DNA of 33,130 nucleotides from an uncultured Clostridia bacterium (GTDB lineage Bacteria; Bacillota; Clostridia; Oscillospirales; Acutalibacteraceae), in NCBI GenBank assembly GCA_905235625.1, contig CAJOLX010000014.1, forward strand, positions 1-33,130, read 5' to 3'. The notes under the pieces were generated by a model, which had not been told where the DNA came from, did no database searches, and saw only the letters and a list, made by a program, of their open reading frames with translations. Numbering within the stretch: position 1 is the stretch's first letter; each line of letters opens with the position of its first letter. Shown here one piece after another: positions 1 to 7,518 of the stretch. The position numbers and the translations under genes are program-made.

Positions 1-696
1 TGCACCGGTCCATGTATTACCTTCTCCGTCTTTGTTATACAGTGTTGCAAAGTAGGCGTTACAGTTTTCGACGCCCATATCAACGTAAATTGTTAGTAAT
101 TTCTCAACATTGGAAGGAGCGTTAGAACTGTCTAAATCACCGCCGGCTTTGAGTTCCATGATATTCCAATTAACTCCATCGAAAAAAGCAAGATCAACGG
201 GTTTATCGTATATCTGATTGCACTTATATTTTGTTGAAAGCGGTAATAACTCGCGTTTGCAGCTGCCTTGAGTTACGCCGCTTTCAACGCGCGTGCGACC
301 ACGTCCTTGAGCTTCATTACTGGCTCTAAATCTAGCAATTTCACCTCTTAAAGCTCCATTATGTGTTTCAACATCAGTTACAACAATTTGTCCGGAAATA
401 GAACTTGCATCATAATTGTGCTTTAAATTTCTAGGATTGACTATAGCAGGAACATTTTCGTCTCCAAATGTAAGCCGAGCAATTCTCTTTGCGCAGGTTT
501 CAATAGCAAAGCCGCTTTTAGATTCAAAGCTGCTGACAAAAACCATGCTTGCAGTTATGCGTTCGTCCATCTGGCTGAGTAAAAAATTATTGACTTTTCG
601 CTTATAGTTTGAAGCGAAGTCTGCTTCTATTTGTTCTGTAAGATTTGAGAATTCTTCGATAACAATTTGCTTTATAGTTTCTCTCATGTCTGGCAT
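1..696 (-). CDS. Type II restriction endonuclease, PD-(D/E)XK fold, 3' end outside the window
   Basis: I translated this reverse-strand frame from the ATG at 696; 232 codons are visible with no stop, and it runs off the left edge. The diagnostic stretch is residues 165-187: P-V-D-L-A-F-F-D, then M-E-L-K-A-G-G-D-L-D. Asp168 with Glu181-x-Lys183 forms the D...ExK metal-binding centre of PD-(D/E)XK nucleases. The N-terminal 60 residues are helical and charged. The overall look resembles the TdeIII-like restriction enzyme family, but that assignment is from memory and tentative. The start lies two bases after the stop of the helix-turn-helix gene upstream, and its GGAGG site lies inside that gene's last codons, so the two are probably translationally coupled. 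This is the standard controller-endonuclease order. No methyltransferase is visible; it would have to lie to the left. The region is AT-richer than the rest of the window, suggesting transfer. Confidence 0.72.
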   Translation of the reverse strand, partial: MPDMRETIKQIVIEEFSNLTEQIEADFASNYKRKVNNFLLSQMDERITASMVFVSSFESKSGFAIETCAKRIARLTFGDENVPAIVNPRNLKHNYDASSISGQIVVTDVETHNGALRGEIARFRASNEAQGRGRTRVESGVTQGSCKRELLPLSTKYKCNQIYDKPVDLAFFDGVNWNIMELKAGGDLDSSNAPSNVEKLLTIYVDMGVENCNAYFATLYNKDGEGNTWTGA

Positions 697-698
697 TG

Positions 699-908
699 TT
701 ATTCCTCCATAAACAATTTATAGGTTTCTATTTCGAGTGCATCCGCAATGCGCTGCACATTTTCAAGGGCAATGCTACGGCGGTAACACTCAATAGCGCT
801 GATGTATGTGCGGTGCAAACCGCATTTCTCGGCAAACGCTTCTTGAGATAATCCGAGAGAATTTCGATATTTGCGCAAATTATCTCCAAACACTTTAATA
901 ATATCCAT
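699..908 (-). CDS. XRE-family helix-turn-helix controller protein of the adjacent restriction system
   Basis: This 69-residue protein consists almost entirely of one lambda-repressor-like helix-turn-helix domain. Residues 7-30 carry F-G-D-N-L-R-K-Y-R and L-G-L-S-Q-E-A-F-A, followed by the recognition helix region H-R-T-Y-I-S-A-I-E and the late helix L-E-N-V-Q-R-I-A-D-A-L. Size, sequence style and position directly before a restriction nuclease fit the C (controller) proteins of type II restriction-modification systems. These dimerise on C-boxes, activate the nuclease gene after a delay and repress themselves. Translation starts at the ATG at 906-908 behind a GGAGGA site (916-921). A solitary XRE regulator is the alternative, but the two-base junction with the nuclease favours the C-protein reading. 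Confidence 0.75.
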   Translation of the reverse strand: MDIIKVFGDNLRKYRNSLGLSQEAFAEKCGLHRTYISAIECYRRSIALENVQRIADALEIETYKLFMEE

Positions 909-926
909 ATTTACAATCCTCCGTTT

Positions 927-959
927 ACTTAGTTTAATTTAATCGAATACTAAAAGTCT
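927..959 (-). promoter_or_regulatory. Candidate controller-protein operator (C-box-like)
   Basis: Upstream of the helix-turn-helix gene the plus strand reads ACTTAGT (927-933), then 15 AT-rich bases, then ACTAAAAGTCT (949-959). The ACTTAGT and ACTAAAAGT arms form an imperfect inverted repeat of the ACT/AGT type seen in C-boxes. The match is loose and no clear -35/-10 pair is visible beside it. Confidence 0.3.
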
Positions 960-1094
960 ACATACAATAAGTATCATTAGAATTGAAAACATCACGCTTT
1001 TTTTAAATGTTGCGTGCGGATTTTGAAAAACATATTGTCGTTTGAAAACAAGGCGGGAATGAGTTTTGCTGTTTTTTGACGAATTAAATCATAT

Positions 1095-1144
1095 AAGCAA
1101 GCCCGTTTTATCCTTTTGAGGAGCGTTTACGGGCTTGCTTTTTT
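1095..1144 (+). terminator. Rho-independent terminator upstream of glnN
   Basis: AAGCAAGCCCG (1095-1105) pairs perfectly with CGGGCTTGCTT (1130-1140) around a 24-base loop and is followed by TTTT on the plus strand. The U-tract orientation indicates rightward termination, yet no rightward gene precedes it inside the window. Confidence 0.7.
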
Positions 1145-1205
1145 GCCGCGAATTTCGTTTTTGAAAGCCGAAGAGCATTTATCTTTGTTTAATTTAGTTT
1201 GATTG

Positions 1206-1234
1206 TTGACAATAATTTGTCAATAGTGTACAAT
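1206..1234 (+). promoter_or_regulatory. glnN promoter with overlapping palindromic operator
   Basis: TTGACA (1206-1211) and TACAAT (1229-1234) are separated by 17 bases, a near-consensus sigma-70/sigma-A promoter. The -35 box is the left arm of a palindrome: TTGACA, six AT bases, TGTCAA (1206-1223). A protein bound there would cover the -35 region and spacer, so repression is the likely mode. The repressor is not identified. Confidence 0.7.
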
Positions 1235-1314
1235 AAATTTTAATATGTTTGACAAAAGGATTTTACCCTGTTTTTTGATATTGCGAAGAACACACAGCGC
1301 TTAGGAGGGCAAAA

Positions 1315-3399
1315 ATGGAGAACGTAACAGATTATTTCGGCTGCCTCGTTTTTGACGACAGTGTTATGAGAACGAGCCTCCCCGAGGACGTTTACTACAC
1401 TCTCAAGAAGACCATTGACGAGGGCGCGAGCCTCGATATTTCGGTGGCGAACGCGGTTGCCGCCGCAATGAAGGATTGGGCGATCGCAAACGGCGCCACT
1501 CACTACACTCACTGGTTTCAGCCTTTAACGGGCGTTACCGCCGAGAAGCACGACAGCTTCATTGCCCCCGCAGGCGACGGCAAAATAATCATGGAGTTTT
1601 CCGGCAAAGAGCTTATTAAGGGCGAGCCGGACGCTTCGAGCTTCCCCTCGGGCGGCATAAGAGCCACCTTTGAGGCAAGAGGCTACACCGCCTGGGACCC
1701 CACCTCCTACGCTTTCATTAAGGGCAACACCCTTTGCATCCCCACCGCCTTCTGCGCCTACACGGGCGAAGCGCTCGACAAAAAGACCCCGCTTTTAAGG
1801 TCGATGCAGGCGCTCAACAAGCAGGCAATGAGAATTCTTCGCCTTTTCGGCAACACCTCGGCAAAATGCGTTCGTTCCCTCGTGGGCTCCGAGCAGGAAT
1901 ATTTTCTCATTGACAAGGAGCATTACAAGCAGAGAAAAGACCTCATTTTCTGCGGCAGAACCCTTTTCGGCGCTCTTTCCACCAAGGGTCAGGAGATGGA
2001 CGACCACTATTTCGGCGTCATCAAGCCCCGTGTTGCGGCTTATATGAAAGACCTTAACGAGGAGCTTTGGAAGCTCGGTATTCTCGCAAAGACTGAGCAC
2101 AACGAAGTCGCTCCCTCTCAGCACGAGCTCGCTCCCGTTTACACCACCACCAATATCGCAACCGACCACAATCAGCTCACAATGGAAATCATGCAGAAGG
2201 TCGCCGACAGGCACGGCCTCGTCTGCCTGCTTCACGACAAGCCCTTCGCGGGCGTAAACGGCAGCGGCAAGCACAATAACTGGTCGCTCGCCACCGACAC
2301 GGGCGTTAACCTTCTCTCACCCGGCGAAACGCCTTATGAAAACGCTCAGTTCCTTCTGTTCCTCTGCGCCGTAATCAAAGCGGTTGACGATTATCAGGAT
2401 TTGCTGAGAATATCGGTTGCCACCGCCGGCAACGACCACCGTCTCGGAGCTAACGAAGCGCCCCCCGCAATCGTTTCAATGTTCCTCGGCGAGGAGCTTG
2501 ACGCCATTCTCGACGCCATAGAAAACGACAAGCCCTATAACGGCGCCGAAAAAACCGTTATGCGTCTGGGCGTTCACGTGCTGCCCAAATTCCCCAAGGA
2601 TTCAACGGACAGAAACCGCACCTCTCCCTTTGCGTTCACCGGCAACAAGTTTGAGTTCCGTATGCTGGGCTCCGCAAACTCCATAGCCTGCGCCAACATC
2701 ATGCTCAACACCGCGGTCGCGGAATCGCTCAAGGTTTATGCCGACCGACTTGAAAACGTTGATAATTTTGAAGAATCGCTCCACGCGATGATTAAAAAGA
2801 CCATAACCGATCACCGCAGAATTATTTTCAACGGCAACGGCTATGACGATAAATGGGTTGAGGAAGCCGAAAGAAGAGGTCTGCTCAATTACAGGACCAC
2901 GGCGGACTGTATGCCTCACCTGCTCGATGAAAAGAACGTTGAGCTCTTTGCCCGCCACAAGGTGTTTTCGCTCGTTGAGCTCGAGTCCCGCTGCGATATT
3001 ATGCTCGACAATTACTGCAAGAGCGTGCTCATAGAAGCAAAAACGATGTGCGACATGGTGACGAGAGAAATTATACCCGCCGTTGAAAAATACACGGGAA
3101 TAATCGCCGCAAACGCGCTCAAAAAATCGGAATTCTGCTTCAGCGAGTGCAAATATGAGAAAGAAACCGCAGCGATTTTAAGCAAAGACACGGACGAGAT
3201 GTACGTTTGCGCCGGCAAGCTTTCAAAGCTTACCGATAACGCTTCCGCCATTTCCGGCATAATTGAAAAGTCGGCTTACGTGCGCGACGAGATATTGCCT
3301 CAGATGACTTTGCTTCGCTCGTTTGCGGACGAGGCGGAAAAATACACCGCAAAAGAATATTGGCCCTTCCCGACTTACGACGACATTCTTTTCTATTAA
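1315..3399 (+). CDS. glnN: Type III glutamine synthetase
   Basis: This 694-residue enzyme condenses ammonia with glutamate using ATP in the cytoplasm. Its length fits the GSIII family (about 700), not the roughly 450-residue GSI. Visible active-site blocks are [10 protein letters not shown] (191-200, metal-binding glutamates), [10 protein letters not shown] (262-271), [11 protein letters not shown] (314-324, the nucleotide/glutamate loop) and [16 protein letters not shown] (434-449). The ATG at 1315 follows AGGAGGG by five bases. The gene stands alone, with its own promoter and a shared terminator downstream, and no glnR, glnB or amt gene lies nearby. Regulation is probably through the palindrome overlapping its -35 box. 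Confidence 0.96.
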   Translation: MENVTDYFGCLVFDDSVMRTSLPEDVYYTLKKTIDEGASLDISVANAVAAAMKDWAIANGATHYTHWFQPLTGVTAEKHDSFIAPAGDGKIIMEFSGKELIKGEPDASSFPSGGIRATFEARGYTAWDPTSYAFIKGNTLCIPTAFCAYTGEALDKKTPLLRSMQALNKQAMRILRLFGNTSAKCVRSLVGSEQEYFLIDKEHYKQRKDLIFCGRTLFGALSTKGQEMDDHYFGVIKPRVAAYMKDLNEELWKLGILAKTEHNEVAPSQHELAPVYTTTNIATDHNQLTMEIMQKVADRHGLVCLLHDKPFAGVNGSGKHNNWSLATDTGVNLLSPGETPYENAQFLLFLCAVIKAVDDYQDLLRISVATAGNDHRLGANEAPPAIVSMFLGEELDAILDAIENDKPYNGAEKTVMRLGVHVLPKFPKDSTDRNRTSPFAFTGNKFEFRMLGSANSIACANIMLNTAVAESLKVYADRLENVDNFEESLHAMIKKTITDHRRIIFNGNGYDDKWVEEAERRGLLNYRTTADCMPHLLDEKNVELFARHKVFSLVELESRCDIMLDNYCKSVLIEAKTMCDMVTREIIPAVEKYTGIIAANALKKSEFCFSECKYEKETAAILSKDTDEMYVCAGKLSKLTDNASAISGIIEKSAYVRDEILPQMTLLRSFADEAEKYTAKEYWPFPTYDDILFY

Positions 3400-3440
3400 G
3401 TTTTTTGCCCGAAATTCGGCAGGCTCAAACAGCATATTTT

Positions 3441-3478
3441 CAAAAAACGCAGGGTACGGATTTTGCTCCGTACCCTGC
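3441..3478 (-). terminator. Terminator between glnN and the convergent surface-protein gene
   Basis: GCAGGGTACGGA (3449-3460) and TCCGTACCCTGC (3467-3478) make a perfect 12-bp stem with a 6-base loop. The A-run at 3442-3447 gives a clean U-tract on the minus strand, so it terminates the leftward gene best. The plus side is only moderately T-rich but may also serve glnN. Confidence 0.85.
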
Positions 3479-3519
3479 AAATTCATTTATAAGGTTTTTG
3501 TTTTCGGTCTGCCGGAAAC

Positions 3520-6504
3520 TCAGAAGTTTCTCTTGTTTCCGAAAAGGCCAGAGAAGAACGCGAGCACGCTGTGGAAGGTTCTGATAAACCAGCCGAAGAA
3601 TCCGCCGTGCTCAAGGCCGCAGTAAGAGCAGTCCTTCTCACGCTGATTGTTTATCTTTTCAATCGCGGCGTCCTTGATTGAGTTCACCTCTTCTTCGCTT
3701 GAAGCTTTATCAATATCTTCGGCGGCTTTTGCGGCAATATCCTTTACAGCCTTGGAGCAGCCGTCTTCTACTCTGCCGTTAACGGCTTTCTTTGCCTCTT
3801 CTTTCGCTTTGGCAAGCTCTGCCGAATCGCCCGTTGCCGGTATCACGTCTTCTTCAAGCACTTCTCCGCAAACGGTGCATTTTATCACCTTTTTGCCTGC
3901 CGAGGTCGCCGTGGGCTCTGTTTCAACTTCCCATTCGCCGGGGGTGTGAGGAACGGTTTCAGTGTCTCTTGTTTCGCTTTCTCTGCAAACGGAGCACACG
4001 TATTTCACTTTGCCCTGTTCGGTGCAGGTCGCCTCTTTTATCACTTCGCTCTCTTCCCACGTATGCTCATGGGTTTCGGAGTCGAAATCATAGTTAACTT
4101 CCGTGCTTTCGGGGCTTATGCCTGAGTTTGACGAGGTAACGGCTGCCCAGTCATCTTCGGAGCCCGCATAGTTTATCGCTTCAACGCCGGGATTTTCAAC
4201 GTTTATCAAATCGGTTACTGTTTCAACGTAGTCATCTAAAAGTTCCACGTAGCTGTCAAACATGAATACTTCGGTGTCAAACTGGGCTTTTGTTTCGTCT
4301 ATCTCATTTATGATATCATCGTATGAGGCGTCTCCGAATATTTCCTGCCACTCGTCTTCATTCAAGCTGTCTAAGCAGGCGTACAAATCGTCCCAGCTCG
4401 TTATTTCGGCGCCGAGTTCTTCGGACCGTTCTTCAAAATAACTTGCAAGATAGTCTTGCATTTCCTGAGCATATCTTTCCATCTCGGCTTTCGTTTGCGA
4501 CATTTCTTCCTCTATTTCCTCAAGCTGCGCTTCCAGATATTCTATAGGATATCCTTCGGTCATATCGGCGTTAAACGCTTTTTCGCCTATGTATTTAATT
4601 CCGCTGCCGAGATTAACGGATTTGAGTTTGGCGCAGCCGTAAAACGCGTATCTGCCGATAACGGTTACACTGTCGGGAATAGTTACGCTTTCAAGAGCGG
4701 GAGAGGCCGCAAAAGCATACTCTCCTATCGTTTTCACTCCTTCGGGAATTATCACCGAGGTTACGTTTTTGTTCGTGCCCAAAATGCCGAACAAAAAATC
4801 GCTTGTAATTGAATAGATGCACGTTACGGGAATTCCTCCCACTTGCTCGGGAATAACCGCCTCGGGACCTTCGCCTTTGTATGAAACGATTATCGCCTCA
4901 CGGTTGCCTTCGTCGTCTTGCATAATCAAGTAATCGAAGTCGCCCTCATGGGCAAGTTCCCTCTCTCTGCCGATCATTCTTACCGGCCTGTAAACGGTTT
5001 TGCCGCAAGTTTCGCAAACAATGGAATTAAGCCCGAAAGCGGCCGCGCTCGGAGGATCCGCAAGCGTTTCTTCCGGGGAAGAGTGCGCGTGAGAAAGGGT
5101 GAATATTTCACGCAAAACGTAGTCTCCGTCGCTGATAATGGTGATAGTGTAGGTCGTTCCGCCTTCAAATGAGTAAATGCTGTGTCCGCCGTTATATTCA
5201 CTGCATATGTAGTCATAGAAGTATGCATTCGGAGAAATACGGGGGTATACGTACGGGCCGTCATAACAGAATGTGTAATATCCGCCGTTTTCGGGGGTGA
5301 ACGTCATGGAAATATTGTCATATCCGGCAATTTCCACTGCCAGAGGCTCATCTTCATTCAAAACGTAAAAGGCAGGCGCGCCGCACATGTCGCAGGCAAG
5401 GTCGCCGTTTGAGTCAGCGTGCACGTGCTTAATGACGGCGGTTATCATGACCGACGTATCTTCGGAATAGCCGTAATTATGGGAGAAACGGAATTCATAA
5501 GTTTTGCCCTGCTCTAAATTTTGAGTGGAGCCCGGGTAACCGTAAATAGTGCCGTCGAGATAAATCGTGTAGCTTACGTAGTCGTTGCTGTACGTTTGGT
5601 CGTAACACACATAGTAACTTCCGGTCTTTTCGCATGTGAAAAACAGCGTTATCGGGTCAACGGCATACATTTCAAACGAAATCGGTTCATCTTCCGTAAA
5701 GTCATAAGAAATCGTTAAGCCGCATATGTCGCAAAGATAATCGCCGTTTGAATCAGCGTGTTTGTGATATATGGAATAAGATTCGTTTGCGGTCGTATCG
5801 GCAGAGTTGTTACTGATTTCAACGGTATAGACTCCTGCGGTTAACTCGCATGGCGTGGTTGAGTTTGAAAAATCTCCGAGAAGACCTCCGTCAGGGTCGT
5901 ATATTTTGCGGGTCATGTAAGACGCCATGTCTTTTATGTAAAATCCGAATACTCCCGCCGTTTCGCAGTTAAAAATGAGAGTTGCCGATTCGCCGGGAAG
6001 GATTTCGACGGCGGTGAATTCATCGACGGTCAATTCATAAAAAGCCCGAACGCCGCAAACGTCGCACAACAAGTCGCCGTCAAGGTCCTGATGAGCGTGC
6101 TTGAGCGTTATATCAAAGGCGCCCGAATACCACGAATATGAGAAATCTACCAAAAAATAATAAGTTTCGCCTGCGGTGAAATCATATTTGAGGCAGAAAT
6201 TGCCGTTGGACGCGCCGTAATAATCCGATGCGAGCAGCGTCGATTTATCAGAATCGTAAAGACGCGCTCTCGGATCAAGGCTCAGGTCTTCGGCATAAGC
6301 GGACGTTAACGTGTATCTTCCGTCCCTTTCCGGCACGAATTTGACGTATTCGGCTGCGCCGTCGGATAACACGACGGTCAGCGTTTCATCCTCGGCAATG
6401 GTGCGCTCTTCGTCCTCGGCGAAAGCCGTAGGAGCGACGCCCGCCATTCCCATTATGAGCAAAAAGCTCAAAAGCAGGGACAATAACTTTTTTGAGTTTT
6501 TCAT
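3520..6504 (-). CDS. Large secreted repeat protein (PPC-like beta domains, BspA-type leucine-rich repeats, DUF1542-like tail)
   Basis: This is a 994-residue exported protein. A signal peptide with lysines at 5-6, a hydrophobic core and an A-F-A cleavage site ends near residue 29. Three to four similar beta-rich domains follow (about 40-135, 158-247, 268-358, 380-470), each ending in G-x-T-Y-x-x-x-I/F strands like bacterial pre-peptidase C-terminal domains. They are divided by H-x-H-x-D-x-(N/D)-G-D-x-x-C-D-x-C-G linkers (136-151, 248-262, 360-375, and a degenerate copy at 472-501), which look like small metal-binding modules. Residues 550-645 are BspA-type leucine-rich repeats (I-P-x-x-V-x-x-I-G-x-x-A-F). 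A Glu-rich coiled coil spans about 655-705. Further CxxC repeats precede a DUF1542-like helical segment (about 893-955). The last 36 residues begin CSYCG and are aromatic and hydrophobic, possibly a cell-surface retention signal. The substrate or ligand is unknown. Confidence 0.85.
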   Translation of the reverse strand: MKNSKKLLSLLLSFLLIMGMAGVAPTAFAEDEERTIAEDETLTVVLSDGAAEYVKFVPERDGRYTLTSAYAEDLSLDPRARLYDSDKSTLLASDYYGASNGNFCLKYDFTAGETYYFLVDFSYSWYSGAFDITLKHAHQDLDGDLLCDVCGVRAFYELTVDEFTAVEILPGESATLIFNCETAGVFGFYIKDMASYMTRKIYDPDGGLLGDFSNSTTPCELTAGVYTVEISNNSADTTANESYSIYHKHADSNGDYLCDICGLTISYDFTEDEPISFEMYAVDPITLFFTCEKTGSYYVCYDQTYSNDYVSYTIYLDGTIYGYPGSTQNLEQGKTYEFRFSHNYGYSEDTSVMITAVIKHVHADSNGDLACDMCGAPAFYVLNEDEPLAVEIAGYDNISMTFTPENGGYYTFCYDGPYVYPRISPNAYFYDYICSEYNGGHSIYSFEGGTTYTITIISDGDYVLREIFTLSHAHSSPEETLADPPSAAAFGLNSIVCETCGKTVYRPVRMIGRERELAHEGDFDYLIMQDDEGNREAIIVSYKGEGPEAVIPEQVGGIPVTCIYSITSDFLFGILGTNKNVTSVIIPEGVKTIGEYAFAASPALESVTIPDSVTVIGRYAFYGCAKLKSVNLGSGIKYIGEKAFNADMTEGYPIEYLEAQLEEIEEEMSQTKAEMERYAQEMQDYLASYFEERSEELGAEITSWDDLYACLDSLNEDEWQEIFGDASYDDIINEIDETKAQFDTEVFMFDSYVELLDDYVETVTDLINVENPGVEAINYAGSEDDWAAVTSSNSGISPESTEVNYDFDSETHEHTWEESEVIKEATCTEQGKVKYVCSVCRESETRDTETVPHTPGEWEVETEPTATSAGKKVIKCTVCGEVLEEDVIPATGDSAELAKAKEEAKKAVNGRVEDGCSKAVKDIAAKAAEDIDKASSEEEVNSIKDAAIEKINNQREKDCSYCGLEHGGFFGWFIRTFHSVLAFFSGLFGNKRNF

Positions 6505-6642
6505 AAAGCCCTCTCCTGTTCCTTAAAAGTTGCGCCGGGCAAGCTCAAAACGCGATTTAAGTTTTGCGGTTTCGGGAGCTGTTTGCGCCGGCAGGGTTGA
6601 TTTTTAAAATGTGGCTGAAAAAGGTTAAAAACCTCCAATCTC

Positions 6643-6671
6643 AGTATAAAACTTTGCAAAAATTATTTCAA
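6643..6671 (-). promoter_or_regulatory. Promoter of the secreted repeat protein
   Basis: Read on the minus strand, TTGAAA (6671-6666) and TATACT (6648-6643) are 17 bases apart. This predicts a 5' leader of about 130 bases before the ATG at 6504. Confidence 0.55.
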
Positions 6672-6734
6672 CGGCAAATACCACAGGATTTTCTTCGCTT
6701 TTTTGTGTAAAAGAACATGGCGGATTTATTATTA

Positions 6735-6763
6735 TTGAATATATCCGCAAAACGTGATATTAT
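6735..6763 (+). promoter_or_regulatory. bioY promoter
   Basis: TTGAAT (6735-6740) and TATTAT (6758-6763) are 17 bases apart, about 65 bases before the bioY start. I found no BirA-type operator. Confidence 0.6.
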
Positions 6764-6828
6764 TTTAACGTATGCGGCGCCCGGCGCAGAAGCGCTTCGC
6801 CGCGAATGCAGGGAAAGGTGTTTAATCA

Positions 6829-7392
6829 ATGCAAAAGCTCATCAACCTAACGGAAATAGCTCTTATGGCTGCGCTTATCGCCGTTTGCGCCTGGGTGACG
6901 GTGCCGACGTCCGTGCCGTTCACTCTTCAAACCTTCGGCGTGTTTCTCGCTCTCTGCTCGCTCGGCTCTCTCAAGGGCAGCGCGAGCGTTGCGCTGTATA
7001 TACTCATAGGCGCCGCGGGAGCGCCTGTTTTTTCGGGTTTTAAGGGCGGCGCGGGCGTTTTGCTCGGGCCTACCGGCGGCTACATAACGGGCTTTCTCGC
7101 AATTTGCGTTTTTTACGCTCTGGGCGAACGCTTTTTCGGCAAAAGCCGAGTCACGCGCATCGTTTCTCTCGCCGCGGGCCTTGCCGCCTGCTACGCGGCA
7201 GGCACATTTTGGTTTGCGAGAGTCATGAGCACGGGCGGCAGCGCAATGACCGTTTTGCAAATTCTTTCGGTATGCGTTTTCCCGTTTATTATTCCGGACT
7301 GCGTTAAGCTTGCCGCGGCGGCGCTCGTTGCCGAAAGAATAACGAAGCTTTTGCCTAAAGCTCCCAAAAAAACGAATAAAAGCGCAGAATAA
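6829..7392 (+). CDS. bioY: Biotin ECF transporter substrate-binding subunit BioY
   Basis: This 187-residue integral membrane protein binds biotin and takes it up, either alone or with the shared energy-coupling EcfA/EcfT module, which is not in this window. The family hallmarks are P-F-T-L-Q-T-F-G-V-F-L (about 27-37), G-A-A-G-A-P-V-F-S-G-F-K-G-G (61-74) and L-L-G-P-T-G-G-Y-I (78-86). About six hydrophobic segments are visible, and the short basic C-terminus is cytoplasmic. The ATG at 6829 follows AAAGGTG. A biotin importer with no bio synthesis genes nearby hints at biotin dependence, but that cannot be judged from one window. The next gene has its own promoter 13 bases after the bioY stop and there is no terminator between them. 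Confidence 0.93.
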   Translation: MQKLINLTEIALMAALIAVCAWVTVPTSVPFTLQTFGVFLALCSLGSLKGSASVALYILIGAAGAPVFSGFKGGAGVLLGPTGGYITGFLAICVFYALGERFFGKSRVTRIVSLAAGLAACYAAGTFWFARVMSTGGSAMTVLQILSVCVFPFIIPDCVKLAAAALVAERITKLLPKAPKKTNKSAE

Positions 7393-7404
7393 AGCTCATT
7401 TTGC

Positions 7405-7433
7405 TTTACATTGCCTGCGTTTTGTTCTATAAT
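7405..7433 (+). promoter_or_regulatory. Promoter of the purA-purB-guaA operon
   Basis: TTTACA (7405-7410) and TATAAT (7428-7433) have a 17-base spacer. The leader of about 80 bases contains a TGCGGGC/GCCCGCA hairpin (7456-7462 with 7477-7483). No T-run follows it, so it is not a terminator. I see no purine-riboswitch or PurR-box pattern. Confidence 0.75.
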
Positions 7434-7518
7434 AAATTGTTACGTTTAATCCTTATGCGGGCTTCTCCGTCAATTTGCCCGCAAAGGCTCATCAATAAAC
7501 ATCAAAGGAGAGAATGAA

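Larger units (their letters stand above)
909..1314. other. 406-bp AT-rich intergenic region between the restriction genes and glnN
   Basis: The genes on either side are transcribed away from this region. It holds the candidate controller operator (927-959), a rightward terminator-like hairpin (1095-1144) with no recognisable gene before it, and the glnN promoter and palindrome (1206-1234). I see no convincing coding frame. The stretch 960-1090 is AT-rich with runs of T and A and no structure I can name. Confidence 0.6.
6505..6828. other. 324-bp divergent intergenic region, surface-protein gene / bioY
   Basis: It holds the leftward promoter of the surface-protein gene (6643-6671), an untranslated leader of about 130 bases for that gene, and the rightward bioY promoter (6735-6763). 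A GCGGAT...ATCCGC inverted repeat (6720-6725, 6743-6748) brackets the bioY -35 box. I see no additional gene. Confidence 0.6.
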
